Under the pieces are notes generated by a model. It made no database searches, had not been told where the DNA came from, and saw only the letters and a program-made list of their open reading frames with translations. From Mortierella sp. BCC40632 (lineage: Eukaryota; Mortierellomycota; Mortierellomycetes; Mortierellales; Mortierellaceae), in contig WAEK01000009.1 in the NCBI GenBank assembly GCA_011634665.1, forward strand, positions 1,169,501-1,233,500: a DNA stretch of 64,000 bases, in the 5' to 3' direction. Shown piece by piece: positions 1 to 10,608 of this stretch (positions within the stretch are counted from its first letter, which is position 1; each line of letters starts with the position of its first letter). The position numbers and the translations under genes were made by a program.

Positions 1-1453
1 ATTTGTGGTTTGGCATTTTGTGAAAGGGCATTTTGTGAGAAAGAGGTGGGCCGTTACTGAGAGCAATTGCAGTTGGTTGAAAGCCGAGCTGTGCTTGAGA
101 GTGAGGGAGGGGAGGAGGGGGGAGTCAAGAGGGAAATTTATGCGGGGGAAGGAAAAATGTTGCGACGATGGTGGAGGAGAAGAATGCATGGCGCCTCCTT
201 TTATAATTTGTTTTCGCTTTTGGCCTTTGCTCGCTGTTTTGTCAGCATGAGCAATAGGCTGGGGGGTGGGGGTGCACCAATTGCTATTAAGGTTGCGGCG
301 GTTGGAGCACAAGTGCACGTCATTGCACATCTGAGCACGTTTGCTCGATGGAATGCAGGGAAGGCAAGGTGGCCAGCACTGTACACGAAGGCATCAGACT
401 GAGGACAGCAGCGCCAGCAAGCGCTATTTGTCGACACAAGTCGTTCCGCAGAGGTTTGTCGGGAACTAAGTGACAAGAGATATCCGCCTACTTTCTCTTT
501 TCCTTTTTGCCGCGCCTTTTTCACCTTTTCTTTTGCAGGAGCAGTAGGATAGGCTCTGAGGCGCTTGCAGTGCTCTGAAAAGTCTCTTTTTACCTGGTTG
601 GAACCCAAAAAAATAAAAACCAACCAGCTGGCATAGCTTTAATGACTCATTGCTGATGAACTGACCCATAGAGTTTTCATGGCTCTCAAACCAATCTCTG
701 GTAGGGTGGCCATGAGGCTGAATGGAATGGCATTTTATCGTGGGAAGATATATTCAATTTGCTACGCCCTTTGCCCCCTGAATTCATCACGCAGTCCCCA
801 AGAGCGATAAACGCCTTTCCCTTTCTTCTGGATTTTGTTTGTCCTAAGAGACTCCATCGCAAATTGGTGGCGTCTACAATTCTACGATAGACGTGTGCGA
901 ATCAGGCCATCTGCTTTTCTTTTTCTTTAGAAGAAGAAAAAAAGAGAAAAGAGAAAAGAGAAAGAGAAAAGAGAAAAGAGAAAAGAGAAAAGAGAAAAGA
1001 GAAAAGAGAAAAGAGAAAAGAGAAAAGAGAAAAGAGAAAAGAGAAAAGAAGAAAGAAAAAAAGGGAAAAAGAAAGAAAGAAAGAAAGAAAGAAAAGTACT
1101 GAGTAAAAAGACTTCAAGTCTGCCGCTTTTGTTCGACTGATGTTTGATCGGTAGGTGGGGATACCACCACCACCAAACCAACCAAACCAAATCATGTGAC
1201 GCCGATCATATTGGGTGGCTTGATTGTTATTGGGACTCCTCCTACACCTTGTAGTCCTTCTCCCTCCAAGGCGATTCCCGAGCATTCCAGCGGACCTGAC
1301 AGGAAGTCAAAGCAACCAACCACTCCATTCTTCTTTCTTTCCAGTGTCGAGCAAAGAGAAGGGGCGACAGCACATCATCACCACCAAGGTCTATCATTTC
1401 CTCTCCACGGTTCCCTCCTCGACATTCCTTCTATTTCTTCATTCTGTTCAACA
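1..1453. other. Left intergenic region with GA-rich microsatellite
   Basis: I found no gene I can support here. The short ORFs on both strands have low-complexity or unremarkable translations and no recognisable domain. Positions about 930-1096 are a purine-strand microsatellite of AGAAA/GAAA units, which creates long Lys/Arg/Glu or Phe/Leu/Ser artefact ORFs. The last 200 bases form the CT-rich 5' leader of the mL44 gene that starts at 1454. Confidence 0.5.
930..1096. repeat. (AGAAA)n / (GAAA)n microsatellite
   Basis: Tandem AGAAA units grade into GAAA units, all purine on the + strand. The array is simple sequence and not coding. Confidence 0.9.
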
Positions 1454-1682
1454 ATGGCTGGAATTTTGCGTTCGTCAATTGCCCCTCTGGTGCGCTCTAG
1501 CGCCCGTGTCGCTGCCGTCCGAGGTTCGTTCGTTTTTTTTTTGTCTCGCTTGGGAAATCGAGTCTCTCAAACATCAGTGGAAATGGAATTCGTAGTTGTT
1601 TGCGGGCGACTCTTTCAAGACCAATGACCTGTTTCTCTAACCATTGAGCCCTTCTTCCTTTTTTTTTTTTACCTTATGCCCG

Positions 1683-1720
<38 letters not shown>

Positions 1721-3119
1721 GCACACCATGGGTTTTTTTTCCTGTCCTAATAGCTGTCCCATCAGTTTTTGCTCGCACGTTCCTTATCGACCTCAAGAGC
1801 ACCAGGAAACCACAATCGAAGGATGAAAAATCAACCTCAGCATCTTCAGAATCGACGACGCCCACTTTGCCTTACAGGATAGAAGAGGTTCCACCCGCAG
1901 TGTCGGCATTTGCTCACCGTCTTGGATTGAACCACTTGAACGACCAGACTCTGTTGATGCGCGTTGTGACCCACCCTAGTTATGAGCGTGCTGGAATCCA
2001 GACAAACGAGCGCCTTGATTACCTTGGTGAGTGAATTTTTGCTGGATTTTTTCGGATCACATCCTCAGATCGAACCTACGGAAGGGTAACAGGGCAGGAC
2101 CTTGGCCCCCTTGGCAATGTCTAAAAGGCAGGAGCTCTGGTCCAGGAAGAAGAGCAAGCAACGGATTTAGGAGGGAGAGGAAAAGAAGAAAGAAAGACTA
2201 ACCTCACGCGATCCTTGCCTATATTGCTCATTTTCGTTCAACAGGAAATAAGGTGATTGACATGTATGTCCTCGAGCATCTTCACATCAAATACCCCAAG
2301 CTTCCTCTGGAAGCACTGAGGGAAGCTGCCTATGCCTACACAAGGAAGAGCACTTTGGCTATGATGGCCAAGGAATTCGGTGTTGCTGACGTTGCCCGCT
2401 GGACCCATTCCAAGGTAAATGTTTGGAGAATTCACATGGAACAGGACCGTGGAATCACTAGGACAAACACTCTTTACTGTGGAGTTCGTGTTGTTGACGC
2501 GCCTACCCTCTTTTCAACCTATCCCCTTCTTCCCCTTTTGTTTTATTGGAAAATGCAATTGGAGACACTCTGACTTTTCTACATCTTACTCACTTCATAC
2601 CCTCCTTTTCCGTGATCGGGAAACTCCGACTCTACTCTTCCATAGCCTGAGATGGTCTACCAGCTTCCTGTTGCTTCAGTCCATGCCTCGATTGTTCGCG
2701 CTATCGTCGGAGCTATCTATAATGACCAGGGCCCTCTCAAGGCTCGCGCATTTGTTCACGCTCATTTCCTCTCCCGTGAGTTTGACATCAAGTCCTTGAT
2801 CAAGATTGAGGATCCCAAGCTGACGCTTTCTTTCTTGATGAAGCGTTTGGGTCGTGAACGTCCTGTGGCTCGACTCCAGGCTGAGACAGGTCGTCAATCC
2901 AAGGCACCTGTCTTTATTATTGGAGTCTATTCAGGCAAGGAGAAGTTGGGAGAGGGTTTCGGATCATCGTTGAAGATGGCCGAGCACAGAGCCAACGTGG
3001 ATGCCTTGACAAAGTACTACATGGAAGAGGTTAAGGATCATGGATTGCCCTCAGATATGGAGGCAGATGGAGCGTCATACATCCCAACCAAGGTGGGCGA
3101 TACGCAAATCATCGTGTAA
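1454..3119 (+). CDS. MRPL3: Mitochondrial large ribosomal subunit protein mL44 (RNase III-like)
   Basis: Structural protein of the mitochondrial large ribosomal subunit. Exons deduced from GT-AG signals: 1454-1523, 1766-2026, 2245-2414, 2646-3119, giving 325 residues, close to the size of human MRPL44. Exon 1 encodes a basic, Ser/Ala-rich N-terminus typical of a mitochondrial presequence. The middle carries a degenerate RNase III fold (THPSYE and NERLDYLG in place of the catalytic signature, then a helical stretch around VASVHASIVRAIVGAIY). The C-terminal 80 residues are a dsRNA-binding domain (VYSGKEKLGEGFGSSLKMAEHRA). mL44 proteins keep the RNase III fold as a structural element, and the canonical acidic signature is not intact here. 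The yeast orthologue is MRPL3. The gene is convergent with TAF7; the 360 bp between them holds A/T homopolymers. Confidence 0.88.
1688..1717. repeat. (TC)n microsatellite in mL44 intron 1
   Basis: Uninterrupted CT dinucleotides lie inside the first intron of the mL44 gene, upstream of the acceptor at 1764-1765. They may simply extend the polypyrimidine tract. Confidence 0.9.
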
Positions 3120-3162
3120 TAGGAATATTATTACATAGGAAGGAGGGACGAAAAAAAAAAAG

Positions 3163-3193
<31 letters not shown>

Positions 3194-3479
3194 GCATGTT
3201 GACAAGTTACCCCCTTGCAGGAACGTGGAACAACTGTTGTTTTTTGTCGGACATGGAGGAGACACGGAAATTTCTGTTGCATCGATGAGTGTGCCACTCG
3301 CGTGCCACACAGTCTTTTTTTTTTTTTTTCTTTTCTTTTCTTTTTATTCTTTATCGTTAAACATAGAGCTGAGGTCATTTTTTTAGTATCATCTTCAATG
3401 AAAGTATGCATTGCAAAATAAGAGCTAATGTTGAAGAGCTTTGGGAAGAAAGAGAGGGAAAAGGGGGAGGGGGGAGAGT
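3120..3479. other. Convergent intergenic spacer with poly-A and poly-T tracts
   Basis: This spacer lies between the 3' ends of mL44 (+) and TAF7 (-). It holds an A-rich tract near 3152-3190 and a T-rich tract near 3315-3345. No gene is seen. Confidence 0.6.
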
Positions 3480-5832
3480 TTATTTTCCTTTTGATTTGGT
3501 ACCATCTTTGACTTCTTCCAATTGCATTGTCTTGAGCTCCAGTTCTTTGCGCAGGTTCTCCAGGATGGAGCCAAATCGCCTCTGTAGTGAGAATCCAAGG
3601 AGAGAGAGAGAGAGAGAGAGTGAGAGACTATATTAGTATTCGTAGTCGATGCTTTTGACAGAGTCCTATCAGAGCAAATCATTTGTAATCGTATGCCAAA
3701 ATTCCAGATCGGTGGCCCGATCGGGCGTGATTTCATTACTCTCAAGATATCATTTGGTGCTGACCGAAGCTTATCCTCGTTATCCTTGACCTTGGCATTC
3801 AATTCCTTAATTTCGTCCTTGAGCAGTTTTTCCATTTGAGCACTCTCCTTGTCGTCTTCATCCTCATCCTCATCTTCATCGTCTGATCCGCTCTCATCAT
3901 CTTCGTCTTCCTCTTCTTCATCCTCATCCTCCTCTTCGTCCTCGTCATCCTCTTCAGTCTTTTCAACTTTTCGTGTTCCTCCTGCTTGAGAGCCTCCTGA
4001 GGCTGTATTTTCTCCGCCTGCCGAAGATAATCTGGCAGCAGACTTGCCAGTGTTAATGTCTGGTGTTGTTGCCAGTCTAGCAGGTGGCATCGCTGCTGAT
4101 CCAACACTGCCCTTGGTACCAGAGCCACTCGTTGCGCCGCCACCGCCAATGCCTGCTCCTACTCCTGACAAAGATCTGAGAGTGCCAGGTGCTGCTGTTG
4201 ACGACGACGCTGTGCCTGAATTTGTAGCAGGGGCTATGGAAGGAGATGGTCCTGGTGCGGGTGTACTGCTATCCTCTGCTTCTTCATCTTCCTCAGAGGA
4301 GTTTTCTCCCGCATCAATATGGCGCTCAATCTCAGCCATAAAGGCAAGGTCATCTTCCTCATCTTCGTCTTCGTCTTCTTCAGCCTCGTTCTCATCCATT
4401 TCCATGTCACTCGCGCCTCCAGGTGCAGGAGTGGCGCCATCTTCAGAGTCCGCGAGGTCCATCCCTTCAATATGCTCCCTGATCTCATACTGAACCTCTT
4501 CTGCTAGCGTATCTTCTTTCAGTAACCGCTCAATCTCATTTTCTACGCCTTCGACAGCCTAGCGAGTAGATGGACAAAGCATAGTTGGACAGGTAGAAAT
4601 AAATAGGAGAGCTACCAACAGCCAGAGTAGTTATCTGAAACCAGTCTTTGTTGCATCACAGAGTAGATCAAGTGCGAATATAGGCCATACCACTTTGGAG
4701 ACACGCTTCCTGAATCGTCTCTTTCGGACATTCTTTAGTGGGTTAGTTAGACCATCGGGCCAAGCATAATCACTCATCTTTAAAGGCGGCAGTGTAGGGT
4801 TGAACGAGGACTGTGATGGCTGTAATTGAGGTGGTTGTAGCAGTTGCTGGGAGTGTGTGGTCGAGGTCGACCCATCCTGTTTCTCAGTCTTGACCTCCAC
4901 GTCTTCCATTGGAGTGTCATCAACGATGAGCATTTGTGAGATATCTGCAATTTTGTAGAACTGCTTTGAATTTAGAGTCTTTTGCGCCTCAACGATCGTT
5001 GGTAGATCCACAAGTTTGGTCGAGAATCGTTTGCCCTCAAATGTAAAAGTGCCCCTCCTGGCGTCTATGGTAAGTCAAAGTAGCCTGTTTAGAAACAGCT
5101 AGAGTCCATTTCCTGAAACAAAACAGAATTCAGCCTGTCTCTCCTCCTTTATATATTTAAGTGAACGGCTCATTAGCACTTACCAAGGAACTGCATGATG
5201 ACTGACTCGTCAATATCGCGTGCCGTAACCTTTTCTCGGAATCGATCACACATCTCCCCAGGGGGTAACCTCAATATGAACTGCTCCTCAATGCTGACCT
5301 CTGGCTCATCTTCGTTGTCGTCATCTGAATCCTTTGAGCCTCGCCCACCTACTCCCTCATCATCATCTCCATGAGCAGCAGCAGCTGCTGCGGAACTCGC
5401 TCCTCTTCCAGCTCCTGCGCGATTACGACCGCCTGAGCCTCCACGGTTTCCTGAACGTCTGCCCTGTCCCGAACCCGCGCCACCATTTGCGCTTCTGCCA
5501 ACGCCACCAGCGCCACCCCCCGCCTTTCTCTGAGAATTCTTAGATCGCCCCTTGGAGGATGATCCTGCAGCAGCACCTGCAGCAGCAGCAGCAGCTAGTT
5601 GTTTTCTTGGTGCAGTTCCTGGCGCGGCAACAGGAATGTGTAGAGGTAATGAGTGAGGTGTTCCTGACCCTGATCCCAACGATGACGAGGAGAGCGTGGT
5701 TGCGGATGCATACGTTCCAGAAGTGGAAGGACCAGGCGTCGATCTTCCTCCGGCGCTCCCTGAGAATGTTCCAATGGGTTGTGGGTATACACCTGCCGGA
5801 AATCCTTGTCCAGAATCCGATGGGTTCGACAT
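3480..5832 (-). CDS. TAF7: TFIID subunit 7 (TAF7)
   Basis: Component of the RNA polymerase II general factor TFIID; TAF7 binds TAF1 and restrains its acetyltransferase activity. Exons on the minus strand: 5832-5184, 5064-4694, 4558-3740, 3581-3480, all phase-consistent, 646 residues. The first ~170 residues are Ser/Gly/Ala-rich and disordered. The TAFII55 N-terminal domain begins at EEQFILRLP near the end of exon 1 and runs through FTFEGKRF, KLVDLPTIVEAQKT and FYKIADISQMLIVDD in exon 2, closely following the metazoan TAF7 pattern. The C-terminal half has a long Asp/Glu tract and a terminal helix (RFGSILENLRKELELKTMQL). The start ATG at 5832 is the first in frame before the disordered region. 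It is tandem to RPT5, with 121 bp between the RPT5 stop and this start. Confidence 0.88.
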
Positions 5833-5953
5833 GCCTCCTTTTGGTTTTTGAACAAAAAGTCGAAATGCACAGAACAAAAAACGATGCCATCGCTTAGAGG
5901 CCTTTGTGACTGTCGTATATTTTTTTTTTTTATTTAACTCTTGACACCGTCCT

Positions 5954-7999
5954 TTAAGCATAGTATTGGAGGCTAGTCTTCTTCTTGGCCTGGACCTCTG
6001 CAATACCCATCAAAAAGTCATCATGGGTCAATTGTTCAGCACCCCGTCTGAGGGCTAACATACCAGCCTCAACACAAATAGCTTTACATTGTGCTCCATT
6101 GAACTCGTCACAGCTCCGAGCCAACTCAGCCCAGTTGACATCCTCAGAAACATTCATCTTGCGACTGTGGATCTGAAGGATTTGTGAACGTGCCTCCTCA
6201 TTGGGTGTAGGGAACTCAATCTTGCGATCCAAACGCCCTGAACGGAGCAATGCTGGGTCCAGAATATCGATACGATTTGTTGCTGCGATAACCTATTGGA
6301 CACAAACAAGAAGATCCTATTGTCAAACCTCGTATCTTTCCACTTTTGTTTGACAAGCTGGTAGAAAGCCTTGCCCTCTACACACACATTCGCACAAGGA
6401 TATAAAAAAGTACTCGCTGGCTTACCTTGATACCGTCATCACTGCTAAAACCGTCCAACTGATTCAAGAGTTCCAACATAGTTCTCTGTACTTCACGATC
6501 ACCCGTCTTGTCACTGTCGAAACGCTTCGTTCCAATGGCATCCAACTCGTCAATAAAGATAATTGTTGGCTTCTTTGCCTTGGCCAACTCGAATGCGTCC
6601 CGAACCATTTTGGCTCCATCTCCAATGAACATTTGAACCAAAGACGTGGCTGCCAACTTCAAATACGTCGCCTCAGATTGAGCCGCACAGGCTCGGGCAA
6701 GCAAGGTCTTGCCAGTACCTGGAGGGCCATACATCAAAACACCCTTGGGAGGCTTGATACCCAGGTTCTTGAATCGTTCTGCGTGTGTCATGGGCAAAAC
6801 AATGGCTTCGACCAATTCTTCGATCTGCTTCTCCAATCCTCCGATATCACCATATGTTTCTGTTGGTTTCTCGTCCACCTCCATAGCCTTGACACGAGAG
6901 TCATACCTAGAGAAAGAGGTGGTTCAATGATTCAGTATTCATACGACAAATTCATTCTTTTTCCTCATCGTGTCCTTTAAAATGGATATGATCGTCGAAT
7001 ACTGTGAAAAAGTTGATCGTCTTACTCAGTGGGAAGCGTGTCGAGAACCAAGAAACTGTCCTTGTTCACTCCGATAAGATCGCCTGGCTTCAAGGTCGCG
7101 GGGTCGACCAATCCGATCAATGGCAAAAAGATGGTCTATAGATCGAGTAAAAAGAAAAGAAAAAGAATGTAGTTGAGTAATAATATTCAAGGGTTCCGTA
7201 GTATTCCTAAAGCTGCTCTTTACTAAACGCCTCCCCTTCCTCCCTTATTGGGTAAAAAAGTTGGCAGAAGAATAGAGTCGTCTTACCTGTCTCGTGGATG
7301 TCTTGATGACCGCGCACTTTCCTTTTCTGTTGGCATCCAAGTCCATCGCTGCACCATCCTCGTCCTCCTCGTCTTCGGGATCAATATCGAGAAGCTTTTT
7401 TTTTTTTTGGACGTATAAAAAAATGCAAGGTATTGAGGGGGGAGGGATGTTGATGAGTATTTCTGAGCCATAGGTCTGCTTTTCCAATAAAAGATGTTCT
7501 CTTCTGCACGCAAGGAACAGATAAGTAGAGCGTCAATAGTGAAAATAGACAGAGGGCCCTTTACCTCAACCACATTGCCGACCAGGTACGGAAGTTGCTT
7601 ATTCAGCTTGATCTTATCCTTGTTGTCCTTGATTCGTTCCTTCATTGTCACTTGTTCATATTGGAGACGCTTGTTCTCGCTCTTCATGACCTATAGTACC
7701 CCCATGATATTGTCGTTTAATCGTTTTGGGTTAGAGAAATAATAATAATAAACCAAGGCTGTACTGGACCCAAAAAAAAAAAAAAAAAGAGGGCGAACGC
7801 GTCGGTTCAGGGCACAGGATGCCTACACTGACAAGCCGAGTAGTCAGTAGACAGGTCCATCCCGCTTTACCTTGATGTCATTCTCCAAAAGTCGCGTCCG
7901 GTTGATGATTTCCTCTGTGTTTGCTCTGAGGATGTCTGCTCCAAGAAGTTCTTCCTCTGGAGAGGTCTCCCAAAGTGATTTATCCTCAAGAGTCGCCAT
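5954..7999 (-). CDS. RPT5: 26S proteasome regulatory ATPase Rpt5 (PSMC3)
   Basis: One of the six AAA+ ATPases of the 19S base that unfold ubiquitylated substrates and open the 20S gate. Exons: 7999-7871, 7690-7565, 7394-7287, 7135-7026, 6906-6426, 6292-5954, giving 430 residues, the usual family length. It has an N-terminal coiled coil, an OB-fold region ([18 protein letters not shown]), Walker A GPPGTGKT at about 218-225, Walker B IIFIDELD at about 273-280, the second-region-of-homology sequence [25 protein letters not shown], and the C-terminal HbYX-like tail ending QYYA that docks into the alpha ring. The tail [10 protein letters not shown] points to Rpt5 rather than another Rpt. All introns keep phase; intron 2 ends next to a poly-A tract at 7395-7409. 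Confidence 0.94.
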
Positions 8000-10608
8000 G
8001 GTTGCTGTGTATTAACTGTCGGTCAGAAGAAACGCCGCGTGTGTAATGTAGGTGTCTCGCAAGATGAAATGAGCGGTCTGGCTACTGTCCAATGGTTTAA
8101 ATGTCTTTTTTGAATGCAGAAAGTAAGAAAGTGAAAGGGAAGTTGCAGGCCACAGAAGGACAGAACCGCATTGCGTACACCAGGTTCATGACAATGGACG
8201 CCCAACAATGGACGCCCAATCTACGTCACCGAATTTTTTCTCCCGTACAATGACACGACCAACAGCACCCAACTACCAAACCTACTCTCCTATACCATTT
8301 GTAATAAGGAGTTAAAGGGCTACTTTATTGATCTCGTGCTATGGCAATATAAGCTGGCGCCTCAAGGATATTGAATTACGCAGACAGAAGTTGATAGACG
8401 ATTTGCTCCGCAAATCCCAATTCTCGCTTTGGAGCAGACCCACACGGTTGAACCTTAAAGTGATAGACTTGTCTATTGGGGTTTATGGATTCAGCTAGAT
8501 GGTTGCAAGTGCTTAGAGGAGATAGACTGGCGAACATGGATAGATTAGCCAGCCCCACAAGGTAAAGTGAAGACTTGCGTCCACTGTTATGTCGAGGTTG
8601 AGGTAATGATAAGGCATCGGTAAAATCGCTGGACGCAACGGATCAGAGCTGCCGGGCTGCGCTGGAAAGTCTATTAATATTTATATCTGCAGGTATTTGG
8701 CACCTCTTGCCTACAACCGGATGTTAAGCATTGGCTTTACCAAGTGTTAGCGCCGTATGTTAGTATGAGTGGGAATGGTCCTTCCATACTTTTCAAACTC
8801 TGTGCTTTCGTTAATTTCAAATCCTTGATCTGCTCTCTTACTGTGGCAAGCACTTCAAAAATTCCCTCTAGGTTCTTGATCCTCTCTTTTGCCAGCTGAA
8901 CATCAAGGTGTGGTACTACTTTTCTAATCCAAAAGACTGGCAAGTCGCCTGTTGCTGCGGATGTCTGGAAATGCCTTCATGAAAGTCCTTAGTAAAATGT
9001 GCCAGACTGGTAGCAGAATTGCTTAAGTCGACAGGATCAGCTCTTCTTTCTTCCTGATATGGAATCTGTACCAATATCTTGTGTACAGAATTGCCAATTC
9101 AGATAACTGGCTTGTGGTAGCTAAGCGTTCAAAGTGATGCTGCTTTGGATCCTTCGATGCTGGCTCTTTTTCTTCTTGCAGAAGAATTCCAGGGAAATTC
9201 GACAGGCTGTACATTTCCGCACTTCCGGTGGGAAGGACCTTGTGCTGGTTTTGCTTTCTTCGTGCTATTCTTCAAGCGTACCTTATGAGAGCCATTTATT
9301 TTTATTTTTATTTTTCAAGAAAGATAAGCGTTGGCTACTGGTCATCAAATGTCTGACTGTCTCCCTCAGTTTACCCTTCGTCTACATATTCGTTCCACTA
9401 GTTGCTACAAATAATTGTAGCACTAAACATTACCTCTTTCCATTGTTGTAAAATCCCCGTCTCCAATGACGAGTACAGGCTGAAGACCTTCTTTTCTGCT
9501 GTCAGCCGCTGTCCTGATCAACACACCGACCTCGGGGCCTTGTCTTGCTCAGTGCTTGGCCACCTTTAATCCACATGATCCATAGACTTTCTTAGTGTGC
9601 TGTTACACCCATAGAGCTGCTGACATGCGCACAATATGCTTCATGGGCCTCAGTCAATAAAATCAAGTCGCTTGTTTTGATATCGGTAATTTCTGCAACA
9701 TTCACGATGTCATTCACAAACTCCTGGACGAAAATTCATGTGTGTCGCGAGAAAGAAATGTACTCGATTTCTGCTTACTTTGGCTGCTGAACCATATCAG
9801 TGTCAGTGTGTTAGTAATGCCAGGATCACCTACCACGATCATACACTCCTTGGTGCCTATGCCAAATATCCTCCGACTTCGTCTTTGACTGCCTGGAGAA
9901 GGAACTGGAGCTTCGGCCGACTTTAATTCTCCTTATAGCCACACCCTTTACTCTTGCTTCGCCTTGACTTTGCTTTGGCCGACTCGTACAAGCAGGCTGC
10001 CAACTGGTTGCTTCTGCAGCCATCTGTGCACATCGTGCCCCAGTCAGCATACTTGGACCCTACATGTCCTTTGCCATCACTGCCTTAGATCATTTGTTCC
10101 TCGACATAACACTAGACTGCTCCTTTTAGCTGAGATACCATCGGTTTCCCTTGCCTTCCCCTTTGCCTTCCCCTTTATCGCTGATAATACCGTTACTGAC
10201 AGTTCTCTGTATTACCGGTATCCAGACATGTCTTTTTCTGACCTATTTCTTTCCTCTGTTGTTATCACTGCTGTTACTATGCCCATCCATATTGAGGCGC
10301 ATCCCCCGAAGGGAAGCTCAAAAATATCGCAGCTGTGAAAGCAAGTAAAATGTTGACCCGTCTGTAGGCAACCACTCGGCTACCTTTTTTTTTTTAACTC
10401 TGACAAGAAAACCGAGGCAGCTTCTTTCTACTCGTCGTGGAGGAGGCCACTCGTTTTTGGCATCCCTGGCATGTTTTCGTCACACCCTCTCGGGGGTCGG
10501 GGGCAAAGCCTGTGTACAAGACAAACCCTTAACGGGTGTCGGACACCAACCCTGTCGCAGAAATGGTAACCATGAAGCAAGAAGGAAGTGAACCACTCAG
10601 AGTGCCAA
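8000..10608. other. Repeat-rich gap with decayed sequence
   Basis: I see no intact gene. Positions about 8330-8580 on + read as broken LRR-like peptide (LNLKVIDLS followed by stops), possibly a relic of the LRR/F-box family. Positions 9101-9190 are a decayed 28S rRNA fragment. On the minus strand, 9910-9450 contains two short motifs resembling Fanzor RuvC segments (see findings). The last ~200 bp lead into the F-box gene. Confidence 0.4.
9101..9190 (+). pseudogene. Decayed 28S/25S rRNA gene fragment
   Basis: The + strand reads gataactggcttgtgg, then gcgttcaaagtgatgctgct, then gatccttcgatgctggctct. These match in order the highly conserved nuclear LSU rRNA segment that follows the peptidyl-transferase loop. 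Several positions differ, mainly as C-to-T and G-to-A. It is only about 90 bp long, so it is a fossil insertion and not an rRNA gene. The same LSU segment recurs at 53200. Confidence 0.7.

Noticed and set aside
201..623. 140-residue minus-strand ORF at the left end
   Set aside because: No domain, no splice-consistent extension and mixed composition; it cannot be supported as a gene.
902..1285. Long Phe/Leu/Ser and Lys/Arg/Glu ORFs over the GA-rich array
   Set aside because: They are translations of a simple microsatellite, with no start context or domain.
4044..4493. 149-residue + strand ORF antisense to TAF7
   Set aside because: It is the shadow of the Asp/Glu- and Ser-rich TAF7 exon; repetitive composition and no domain.
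9023..9214. Minus-strand ORF whose peptide resembled a stretch encoded opposite 53200-53290, suggesting a repeated protein family
   Set aside because: The shared DNA is the conserved 28S rRNA segment read on the + strand; the protein similarity is a by-product of that.
10588..10608. GTG upstream of the F-box ATG as an alternative start
   Set aside because: Fungal nuclear genes start at ATG; the ATG at 10609 precedes the whole F-box.
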